From Sphingobium sp. V4 (GTDB lineage: Bacteria; Pseudomonadota; Alphaproteobacteria; Sphingomonadales; Sphingomonadaceae), in contig NZ_CP081001.1 in NCBI RefSeq assembly GCF_029590555.1, positions 2,232,001-2,296,000 of the forward strand: a DNA stretch of 64,000 nucleotides. Direction: 5' to 3'. The translations under genes were made by a program, and so were the position numbers. Shown here piece after piece: positions 57,878 through 64,000 of this stretch (its first letter is position 1; the number at the start of each line of letters is the position of its first letter). The notes beneath the pieces were generated by a model. The model was not told the origin of the DNA, made no database searches, and was given only the letters and a program-made list of their open reading frames with translations.

Positions 57878-58846
57878 ATGACCGTCATTGCCGCCTATCT
57901 CTACCGCAACGGCCAATGCGTGCGCCCGGTGTCGATCGACGAGCGGATCGCCTGTTCGGCGGACAAGTCCGAATTCGTCTGGATCGGCCTCGCCGATCCC
58001 AGCGACGACGAAATGCACCGATTGCAGCGCACCTACGATCTGCATCCGCTCGCGGTCGAGGACGCGATCAAGGCGAACCAGTTGCCCAAGGTCGATCTGT
58101 ATGGCGACCAGCTGTTCGTCGTCGCCCGCACCGCCTATCTCGAAGCGGACGCCATCTCCTATGGGGAGACCGCGATCTTCGTGGGTCACAGCCATATCAT
58201 CAGCGTCCGCCACGGTTCGGCGCGCGCCCATCTCACCCTGCGCCACGACCTGGAGGCGGTGCCTGCCCGCCTGGCGCAGGGCGTCGACTATGTGCTGCAC
58301 GCCATCCTGGACTTCATCGTCGACGGCTATCTGCCGATCATCGAGGGGATCGAGGATGAGGTGCTGGCGATGGAACAGCAGATGATCGACCATTTCCTGG
58401 GGCGCGACGACATTACCCGCATCTTCAACCTGCGCCGCCAGCTGATCCGGTTCCAGCGCATCCTGGTACCGATGCAGGAGGTGGCGACCAAGTTCGTGAA
58501 GGTCGAACTGCCATGCATCGACGCGGAGGCGCGGGCCTATTTCAGCGACGTGCGCGACCATGTGCGCCGCGTTCAGGTGATGGTCGACGATCTGCGCGAG
58601 GTGCTGAGCAGCGTGTTCGAATCCTCCAACCTGCTGGAGCAGCAGCGCACCGGCGCCATCACCCGCCAGCTTGCCGCCTGGGCTGCCATCCTGGCGGTGC
58701 CGACCGCGATCGCGGGCATTTACGGCATGAATTTCGAGCATATGCCCGAACTCAAGACGCGCTACGGCTATTTCGTCGTGCTGGGGGTGATAACCGTCAT
58801 ATGCAGCCTGCTCTACGCCCGCTTCAAACGGCTGAAGTGGCTGTAG
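57878..58846 (+). CDS. corA: CorA-family magnesium/divalent cation transporter
   Basis: 322 residues. The long cytoplasmic funnel domain (about 1-255) has the usual helical pattern, including VEDAIKANQLPKVDLYGDQLFVV and RQLIRFQRILVPMQE. Two C-terminal membrane helices contain the selectivity motif YGMNFEHMPEL (GMN). A homopentameric channel for Mg2+, Co2+ or Ni2+ entry. The ATG at 57878 has AGAAGAG upstream; a longer in-frame start was rejected because its N-terminus lacks conservation features. Confidence 0.94.
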   Translation: MTVIAAYLYRNGQCVRPVSIDERIACSADKSEFVWIGLADPSDDEMHRLQRTYDLHPLAVEDAIKANQLPKVDLYGDQLFVVARTAYLEADAISYGETAIFVGHSHIISVRHGSARAHLTLRHDLEAVPARLAQGVDYVLHAILDFIVDGYLPIIEGIEDEVLAMEQQMIDHFLGRDDITRIFNLRRQLIRFQRILVPMQEVATKFVKVELPCIDAEARAYFSDVRDHVRRVQVMVDDLREVLSSVFESSNLLEQQRTGAITRQLAAWAAILAVPTAIAGIYGMNFEHMPELKTRYGYFVVLGVITVICSLLYARFKRLKWL

Positions 58847-58872
58847 CAGCCGGATCGAGCCGTGTTTTGCAA

Positions 58873-58900
58873 CGTCAGTGGACTTCGTCCCGTTCTGACG
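58873..58900 (+). terminator. Hairpin downstream of corA
   Basis: Nested stem CGTCAG-t-GGAC-TTC-GTCC-cgtt-CTGACG, 27 bases past the corA stop. No T-run follows, so it is a weak terminator candidate. Confidence 0.4.
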
Positions 58901-58926
58901 CGGTTACTATCTTGTAAAACTGGAAA

Positions 58927-58975
58927 ATTCCGAAAAAATCAGTTATTGTTCGATCGCATCGAAAAAATTCGGAAT
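58927..58975 (+). promoter_or_regulatory. A-tract region with inverted and direct repeats upstream of a small membrane protein gene
   Basis: ATTCCGAA (58927-58934) and TTCGGAAT (58968-58975) form a perfect 8-base inverted repeat. CGAAAAAAT occurs twice (58931 and 58960), 29 bases apart, close to three helical turns. The region is strongly AT-rich in a GC-rich genome, so it may be curved DNA or an operator for the gene at 59017. Promoter boxes are not clear. Confidence 0.4.
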
Positions 58976-59016
58976 ACAGGCCTGAATTGGCCAGGGTGAG
59001 GACGGAAGAAGCGCAT

Positions 59017-59247
59017 ATGATAGGTGTTCCGACCGATCCGAGTGAAAGAATTGTCGATTCTGGCCCAGGCCCGATGCCGGCACGGTGCGATCCTTTGCCG
59101 GGCGAGCATCCGCTCGTCACTCCCGTTGCAGACCCGTTGCCGGCGTTCGTCAGGGCCGAACGCATGGTCCAACATCTGTCGCGTTGGGCGGGGCCAACCG
59201 CGCTGTCTGGCGCCGTCCTCCTTCTGGGATACTGGCTGCTGAGCTGA
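59017..59247 (+). CDS. Small tail-anchored protein A next to the exopolysaccharide initiator, function unknown
   Basis: 76 residues. The ATG at 59017 has GGAAGAAG five bases upstream. The N-terminal 45 residues are polar and Pro-rich, with one C-terminal membrane helix (TALSGAVLLLGYWLLS). The junction RAERMVQHLSRWAGPTAL closely matches the protein encoded at 61055 (RLENIVQMVSRWAGVTAL). I recognise no known family. The topology predicts a cytoplasmic N-terminus. It precedes the sugar transferase gene by 272 bases and is probably a separate transcript. Being short, it needs expression evidence. Confidence 0.6.
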   Translation: MIGVPTDPSERIVDSGPGPMPARCDPLPGEHPLVTPVADPLPAFVRAERMVQHLSRWAGPTALSGAVLLLGYWLLS

Positions 59248-59489
59248 TTCGCACGGGCTACAGCCGCGCCTTGTCGCAGCGCAGCGCAGTGATGGTCTTA
59301 CTCCGGTTATCGCACTTGTGGGGCGCCACGTCGCCGATCGCCTTCAAGTCGTCGGAAAAGCCCTTCCGGGCGTCTATAGTGGATTGCCAGCCGCGAAAGA
59401 TTGTGGCGTGCTGCTACGCAACATAAATCAAAATAACGCACGCGTAACAAATGCCTTCATTCCGGTCGCCCATGGAAACATGGATCGGG

Positions 59490-59501
59490 CATGACGTCAT
59501 G
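59490..59501 (+). promoter_or_regulatory. 12-base palindrome before the sugar transferase gene
   Basis: CATGACGTCATG is a perfect dyad 18 bases upstream of the start codon, probably in the 5' untranslated region. A weak promoter-like TTGTGG-N17-TAAATC pair lies upstream (59400-59428). Possible repressor site. The rest of 59248-59489 shows no gene. Confidence 0.35.
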
Positions 59502-59519
59502 ACGCAAAAAGGGTTGTAG

Positions 59520-60911
59520 ATGTCGAAAATCGATCTTGCGATCAAAGATATCCCCCGTTTCCATCCCACCACAGCCGCAAGTCTCCGGAACATCCGACTG
59601 GCGCTGTGCCTGCTACTGTTGGCGACAGACATGGTGGCATTGGCTACCGGATTTGCTCTGGGCCTGCGCGCGGCGGGCCTCCCTACACTGTCGAGCGCAC
59701 TTTGGCAGTCCATGGCAGGTGGCATGATCGTTTATGGGATACTGGCCTTTCATAACCAGGCGTTCCATCCGCGATGCCTTACAGGCATTACCAGCTCCTG
59801 CCGCAGCGCGATCATGGCACTGGCCGGCACGCTGCTGATCTTCCTCCTGGTCGTGTTCTCGCTCAAGGCGACCGACAGTCTTTCCCGCCTTGGCGTGACA
59901 TCGGGCATCCTGTGCAGCGCCACGCTGCTGATCGTCCAGCGAATGATGATCGTGCGCGCGGTGCGCCGCCATTTCGGCGACGGCCTGTTCGCGCAGCTGC
60001 TGATCGTCGATGGCGGCGTCCTTCCCGACAATGTCCAAGGCTTGACGGTTATCGAAGCCGATGCCGCGGGCCTGCGCCCCGACCTCGACGATCCCTACAT
60101 GCTGCATCGGCTGGGGGTAATCCTGGAGGAATTCGACCGCGTGGTGATCGCCAGCGCGCTCGATCGCAAGGACGACTGGGCCCAAATGCTCAAGGGCGGC
60201 AACATCTCCGGGGAAATCATCGTTTCCGACCTGGATTCGATGGCGCCGCTCGCAGTCCATAATTGTCGCGGGATGCCTACGCTGGTCGTGTCCCGCGGGC
60301 CGCTGAACTTGGCCAACCGGGCCAAGAAGCGCCTTCTCGACATCATCCTGACGGTCCCGGTGCTGATCGCGCTGGCCCCGATGATGGCGGCGGTGGCGAT
60401 CCTCATCAAACTCGACTCGCCCGGCCCGATCTTCTTCCGGCAGGAGCGGATCGGGCGTGGCAACCGCATCTTCCACATCCTGAAATTCCGCAGCATGAGG
60501 GTGAACCAGGCGGGCCAGGACGGCGCGACATCGACCCGCCGCGACGATGATCGCATCACGCGCGTCGGCGCCTTCATCCGCAAGACCAGCATCGATGAAC
60601 TGCCCCAGCTCATCAACGTGCTGATGGGTGAAATGAGCCTGGTCGGTCCTCGCCCCCATGCGCTGGGATCGACGGCGGAAGATCAGCTGTTCTGGCAGGT
60701 CGACCGGCAATATTGGCATCGCCACGCGCTCAAGCCCGGCATCACCGGCCTGGCGCAGATCCGGGGCTTCCGCGGCGCGACCGAAACCCGGCGCGACATC
60801 CTCAACCGGGTGGAGGCGGATCTGGAATATCTGCACGGCTGGAGCCTGATGCGCGATATCGCCATCCTGGTGGGCACGCTCAACGTACTGGTCCACCGCA
60901 ACGCATATTGA
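59520..60911 (+). CDS. Polyprenyl-phosphate sugar-1-phosphate transferase initiating exopolysaccharide synthesis
   Basis: 463 residues. Four N-terminal membrane helices, a nucleotide-fold-like middle region, a fifth membrane segment, then the bacterial sugar transferase domain KRLLDIILTVPVLIALAPMM ... DSPGPIFFRQERIGR ... FRSMRV ... TSIDELPQLINVLMGEMSLVGPRPH ... HALKPGITGLAQIRGFRG. The family (WbaP/WcaJ/PssY type) loads the first sugar-1-phosphate on undecaprenyl phosphate. In sphingomonads the equivalent step starts sphingan-type polymers. A strong terminator follows, so it is not co-transcribed with the exporter genes. Confidence 0.92.
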   Translation: MSKIDLAIKDIPRFHPTTAASLRNIRLALCLLLLATDMVALATGFALGLRAAGLPTLSSALWQSMAGGMIVYGILAFHNQAFHPRCLTGITSSCRSAIMALAGTLLIFLLVVFSLKATDSLSRLGVTSGILCSATLLIVQRMMIVRAVRRHFGDGLFAQLLIVDGGVLPDNVQGLTVIEADAAGLRPDLDDPYMLHRLGVILEEFDRVVIASALDRKDDWAQMLKGGNISGEIIVSDLDSMAPLAVHNCRGMPTLVVSRGPLNLANRAKKRLLDIILTVPVLIALAPMMAAVAILIKLDSPGPIFFRQERIGRGNRIFHILKFRSMRVNQAGQDGATSTRRDDDRITRVGAFIRKTSIDELPQLINVLMGEMSLVGPRPHALGSTAEDQLFWQVDRQYWHRHALKPGITGLAQIRGFRGATETRRDILNRVEADLEYLHGWSLMRDIAILVGTLNVLVHRNAY

Positions 60912-60995
60912 GCGCACCGCAGCGCCGGGCGGAACGCGACGAACGGTTGGCGCGAAGCCCCGCATTCCTACCTTTTGTTAATATCCGCGCGATAT

Positions 60996-61028
60996 CCCGC
61001 CTGCATCAGGAACAGGCGGGATTTTTTT
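60996..61028 (+). terminator. Strong intrinsic terminator between the sugar transferase and a small gene
   Basis: Perfect stem CCCGCCTG / CAGGCGGG (60996-61003, 61013-61020) followed by ATTTTTTT. The inner sequence CCTG-cat-CAGG can form a competing short hairpin. It ends 27 bases before the GTG of the next small gene, so it may act as that gene's attenuator as well as ending the upstream transcript. Confidence 0.9.
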
Positions 61029-61054
61029 GTGTCATGCAGAACCGGAAGTCTGGC

Positions 61055-61234
61055 GTGATCGTTGCAGTTCGTTCGGCTGAGGAAATCAGCCCGAAAATCC
61101 ATATTCCCGCCCGTCGTCGCGCTACGCCGGTGCTTGCCGATCGCCTGGAAAACATCGTGCAGATGGTTTCGCGCTGGGCGGGCGTCACCGCCTTGATCGC
61201 CACTTTGGCTGCAATCGGATGGGTGATTCTCTAG
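61055..61234 (+). CDS. Small tail-anchored protein B, related to the one at 59017
   Basis: 59 residues from a GTG at 61055 with a GGAAG ribosome site six bases upstream; an ATG at 61034 would add seven residues but lacks one. A basic, Pro-containing N-terminus (SPKIHIPARRRATP) leads to RLENIVQMVSRWAGVTAL and a C-terminal membrane helix ending IGWVIL. It shares VQ-x2-SRWAG-x-TAL and the tail anchor with the protein at 59017, and the two bracket the sugar transferase gene. No family assigned. A terminator directly upstream implies read-through or attenuation. Confidence 0.6.
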   Translation: MIVAVRSAEEISPKIHIPARRRATPVLADRLENIVQMVSRWAGVTALIATLAAIGWVIL

Positions 61235-61283
61235 ATCCAAACAGCGCTCGCTAGATTGCTCCCAGATTAACAAGTCCGACATG

Positions 61284-61350
61284 GCGGGTTCCGGCCTGTA
61301 ACCCGCACATTTCGGACGATCCGAACCGTTGCTTTGCCGCGACCAACGGT
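61284..61350 (+). promoter_or_regulatory. Three consecutive hairpins before the outer-membrane protein gene
   Basis: GCGGGTT/AACCCGC (61284-61290, 61300-61306), TTCGGA-cga-TCCGAA (61311-61325) and ACCGTTG/CAACGGT (61325-61331, 61344-61350). All stems are perfect. They may form a structured leader for the exporter genes or an end for the small gene's transcript. No U-run is present. Confidence 0.4.
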
Positions 61351-61466
61351 GTGTGGCCATGTGTGCAGGCGGCGGAAACCCGACTAGCATGGGCTCATTG
61401 CTGCAACGCAACATGAGTCGCATTTTGGCCCCATCAGATCATCCGCAACTGCGGACGCACTTCGTC

Positions 61467-62690
61467 ATGCCCGGCACGGGTCGCCTGGAGCGTCGAACGC
61501 GCGTCCTGCGCACCATATTCGTCACGGCCGCAGCCCTGACGATCACCCCTCCTGTCGCGTTCGCGCAGGACAATATCGGATCCAACGGCGCACTCGAAGA
61601 GCGACGCCTGGTCGACTATGGCTTCAACCTCACGGCCGGGCTGGACCTGCTCTATGACGACAATGTCTATCGCGTCGACGACGCGGTGGCCGACCCGAAG
61701 AGCGACCTGATCGTCACGCCATCGATAGAGGCGCGGTTCGGGCGGCCGGTCGGACGACATGACATCCTGTTTCGGGCCAAGCTGGGCTATGACCGTTTCC
61801 TGTCGGAACAGCAGCGCAGCAAGCTGCGCGTCGATACGGAGGCCAAGGCCGACCTGCGCTTCGGCGCCACCTGTGTCGTCACGCCCCGCGCCGCCTACCG
61901 GCAACAGCGCGCCGATTATGGCGATCTCAACACGGCGACCGAGAATCTCCAGCGCTTCACCTCCTTCGGGGCCAAGCTCAGCTGCGAGCGGCCCGGCCTG
62001 TTTCCCGTGGCCGCCTATAGCCACGACCTGACGCGCAACGCCGACCAGTTCGACTATGCCGACCAGACCAGTGACAGCTTCATGGGCGGGATCGGCTACA
62101 ACAAGCCGAGCCTAGGCACGATCACCGCTTATTATGCGCGGGTCGACAGCAAGCGCGACACGCTGGGAATCGAAAACCGGATCAACAGCTGGGGTCTGCG
62201 TTTCCAGCGGTCGGTGTCGCCGCTGACCCAGATCGACGCGGACCTGCGCTGGCTCGACGTCGACAGCGATTCGGCCGCGGTCGGCAGCTATGACGGGCTG
62301 GGCTGGAAGGTCAGCCTGTCGACCAACGCGGTTCCGCGCCTCAAGCTGACCGCCACGACCGAACGGAGCATCGTCAACGACAGCCTGATAGCGGCCGGCT
62401 TCGCCATCGAGACCGCCTATCGCGTGCAGGGCGACTTCGCCATTTCCGAACTCACCTCTGCCGGTCTCTACGCGGAATGGGAACGGCGGAAATTCCGGCA
62501 GGACGCCGCGCTGCGCCCCTTCACGATCAACGCCGACCGTAACCAGCGGCTGGGTGGCGTGCTGAGCCGGAAACTGTCGGACCGTGTCGCGCTGACGCTC
62601 GACGCCCAGCATTATCGGCGCCGGACCGACACCGACATTTCCCAGTTCAGCGGCACCCAGGTGACGCTGGGCGCGGCGATCAAATTCTGA
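61467..62690 (+). CDS. Outer-membrane beta-barrel protein of the exopolysaccharide locus
   Basis: About 407 residues. Signal peptide around RTIFVTAAALTITPPVAFAQD, then alternating strands with many aromatic residues and the terminal VTLGAAIKF. It resembles the outer-membrane beta-barrel proteins next to exopolysaccharide exporters in sphingomonads. Start codons further up (61413, 61389, or a TTG at 61329) are in frame. The ATG at 61467 gives the most normal signal peptide. The exporter gene follows 22 bases later. The role is probably in secretion or anchoring of the polymer. Confidence 0.75.
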   Translation: MPGTGRLERRTRVLRTIFVTAAALTITPPVAFAQDNIGSNGALEERRLVDYGFNLTAGLDLLYDDNVYRVDDAVADPKSDLIVTPSIEARFGRPVGRHDILFRAKLGYDRFLSEQQRSKLRVDTEAKADLRFGATCVVTPRAAYRQQRADYGDLNTATENLQRFTSFGAKLSCERPGLFPVAAYSHDLTRNADQFDYADQTSDSFMGGIGYNKPSLGTITAYYARVDSKRDTLGIENRINSWGLRFQRSVSPLTQIDADLRWLDVDSDSAAVGSYDGLGWKVSLSTNAVPRLKLTATTERSIVNDSLIAAGFAIETAYRVQGDFAISELTSAGLYAEWERRKFRQDAALRPFTINADRNQRLGGVLSRKLSDRVALTLDAQHYRRRTDTDISQFSGTQVTLGAAIKF

Positions 62691-62712
62691 ACCATCCAGG
62701 GAGCAAAGACCT

Positions 62713-63540
62713 GTGAAAACAGCCAAGACCCTGACCATCTTGCAGGCGGCGGCCCTCGCCGCGCTGCCTGCGGCCGCCATTGCCCAGGCCGCTGCACCGG
62801 CGAGCACGACGGCGGCCGTCGCCCCCGCCGCGCCACAACCCGGCGCCGCGGCCGGCTATCTGCTCGGCCCGGACGACGAGGTGAAGATCGCCGTGTTCGG
62901 CCAGCCCGACCTGTCCACCACGACGCGGGTGAAGGCGGATGGCACGGTCCTGCTCGCGCTGATCGGCCCCATTCAGGCGAACGGCAAGAGCACGACCCAG
63001 CTGTCGCAGGACATCGCCGCCGGCTATGCCGCCGGCGGCTATCTGACCAAGCCGTCGGTCAGCGTCGAAGTCAGCAATTATGTCAGCCGCTTCGTTACCG
63101 TGCTGGGCAATGTGCCGCAGGCAGGCAATTACCCGCTCGACCGGCCCTATACGGTGGCATCGATGCTGGCCAAGGCGGGGGGATCGACCAAGGACGGCGC
63201 CAACGCGGTCATCCTGACGCCCGCCGAGGGCGGCGCGCCGGTGCGTATTTCGCTGGCCGACATGTCGGCGGGCGCCAACCGGCCGCTGAAGCCGGGCGAC
63301 ACGCTGTTCGTGCCGCAGGCCGAGAAAGTCTATGTCTATGGCCAGGTGCAGCAGCCCGGCGCCTTTTCCTTCGCGCCGGGGCAGAGCTTCCGCCAGGCGC
63401 TGGCATTGGCGGGCGGCCCGACCCTGGCAGGGTCCACAAAACGCATAAAGGTTCGCCGGGGGGGGAAGGAAATTCAGGCCGATCTGGACGATCCGGTGCA
63501 GCCTGAAGACGTCCTCATCATCCGGGAGAAGCTGTTTTGA
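62713..63540 (+). CDS. Wza-type polysaccharide export protein
   Basis: 275 residues, starting at a GTG with AGGGAGC upstream. Signal peptide region (ILQAAALAALPAAAIAQA). A polysaccharide export (PES) domain follows: YLLGPDDEVKIAVFGQPDLSTTTRVKADGTVLLALIGPI ... PSVSVEVSNYVSRFVTVLGNVPQAGNYPL. Two SLBB-like repeats are present (VYVYGQVQQPGAFSFAPGQS). It forms the periplasmic/outer-membrane channel for the polymer. The signal sequence lacks an obvious lipobox cysteine, unlike Escherichia coli Wza. Confidence 0.92.
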   Translation: MKTAKTLTILQAAALAALPAAAIAQAAAPASTTAAVAPAAPQPGAAAGYLLGPDDEVKIAVFGQPDLSTTTRVKADGTVLLALIGPIQANGKSTTQLSQDIAAGYAAGGYLTKPSVSVEVSNYVSRFVTVLGNVPQAGNYPLDRPYTVASMLAKAGGSTKDGANAVILTPAEGGAPVRISLADMSAGANRPLKPGDTLFVPQAEKVYVYGQVQQPGAFSFAPGQSFRQALALAGGPTLAGSTKRIKVRRGGKEIQADLDDPVQPEDVLIIREKLF

Positions 63541-64000
63541 CCGCGATAGATCAAGGCATATTGCAGGAACGGACCGGCCTTCTGGGCCGCTTCCTCTCGT
63601 CCGCCCTCGGCGATACGCGACGGCGCAGCGACCGGCTGATCCCCGACGAGGTCCAGCTGGAAGCGGACATGCGCGCCGTGCCGGGCTTCCACCACGCCTC
63701 GTCCGAACAGGAGACCGATGACGCGCAGCCGCGGCCGCTGTCGATGAGCGCCATGACCGCGCCCATCCGCCCGATCAGCCTGCGCCGCGACAGCATTTAC
63801 GCCGCCTTCAACACGGCGATGCCCGTCACCGACCGCCATGGCCTGGCCGGGCGCAACAGCGAGCTGGAAAAGCTGGTCGAGGCGATCGTCGTGCAGCGCA
63901 AACATGCGGTGGTGTTCGGCACGCGCGGATCGGGCAAGACCTCGCTCGCGCGGGTTTTCGGCGACCTGGCCGACGAGGCGGGCTGCGTTGCCCTCTACGC
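63537..64000 (+). CDS. AAA/P-loop ATPase, 3' end beyond window (partial)
   Basis: Open to the end of the window, with 154 codons visible. The TTG at 63537 overlaps the exporter stop by 4 bases, so the gene is translationally coupled. The first 95 residues are polar and contain no recognised domain. Then DRHGLAGRNSELEKLVEAI leads into Walker A FGTRGSGKTSLA (128-139), as in stand-alone AAA ATPases that load or remodel partners. Its placement after the exporter suggests a role in polymer length control or regulation, but that is inference and the C-terminal part is missing. Confidence 0.75.
   Translation, partial: MTAIDQGILQERTGLLGRFLSSALGDTRRRSDRLIPDEVQLEADMRAVPGFHHASSEQETDDAQPRPLSMSAMTAPIRPISLRRDSIYAAFNTAMPVTDRHGLAGRNSELEKLVEAIVVQRKHAVVFGTRGSGKTSLARVFGDLADEAGCVALY

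Noticed and set aside
59248..59519. tRNA or another RNA gene in the gap before the sugar transferase
   Set aside because: No cloverleaf, no T-loop consensus, and no terminator found.

Overview
The window is GC-rich, densely coded chromosomal DNA from an alphaproteobacterium, almost certainly a sphingomonad (Sphingomonadaceae, Sphingobium-like). The basis is the gene set: a secreted alkaline phosphatase of the Sphingomonas PhoK/SPAP type, a TorF-type porin, CarD, a Suv3-type helicase, the odh/suc/mdh cluster, and a polyprenyl-phosphate-initiated exopolysaccharide locus with a Wza-type exporter. No rRNA, tRNA, CRISPR array, insertion sequence or prophage was recognised. Most of the sequence looks like core genome.

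Layout. 1-3.2 kb: surA-pdxA-rsmA in an overlapping operon. 3.2-5.2 kb: a BlaR1/BlaI-type protease and repressor pair whose sensor domain is unusual, with an operator-containing promoter. 5.5-12.6 kb: one long minus-strand array, glmU - metallophosphoesterase - glmS - scpA - scpB - tatA - tatB - tatC, mostly with 4-base overlaps. 12.8-14.3 kb: gph and an enoyl-CoA hydratase-like gene. 14.7-25 kb: TCA-cycle genes on the minus strand (sdhB - thioesterase - zapE, then mdh - sucD - odhA - odhB - lpdA). sucC and sdhCDA are not here. A candidate small RNA lies between zapE and mdh.

25.2-35.9 kb is the most unusual metabolic region. A CDP-glycerol glycerophosphotransferase-like protein, a CDP-alcohol phosphatidyltransferase and a HIT protein form one operon. 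Two sugar/alcohol-phosphate nucleotidyltransferases and a Wzx-like flippase follow, interleaved with an S4 protein, a Suv3-type helicase and an M23 peptidase. Together they look like the parts of a phosphodiester-linked envelope polymer or headgroup pathway. 36-40.5 kb: fdxA, carD with a structured leader, a half-length asparaginase, proC, ybjN, ubiK and tspO. 40.5-47.5 kb: an RND efflux pump, tlyA and a ScsB/DsbD-like reductase. 47.6-52.4 kb: phoK, serine acetyltransferase and an OmpR/EnvZ-like two-component pair. 52.5-57.1 kb: a porin, a SulP transporter with a beta-carbonic anhydrase, and an orphan response regulator with a degenerate receiver. 57.1-58.8 kb: an exonuclease and corA.

58.9-64 kb: the start of an exopolysaccharide locus. 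It holds the initiating polyprenyl-phosphate sugar transferase, an outer-membrane beta-barrel protein, the Wza-type exporter and a truncated AAA ATPase. The sugar transferase gene is flanked by two tiny tail-anchored proteins that are related to each other and that I could not assign to any known family. The second one lies directly behind a strong intrinsic terminator.

Functions were read from motifs and family knowledge. No similarity search or structure prediction was run, so residue positions and start codons are approximate where stated.
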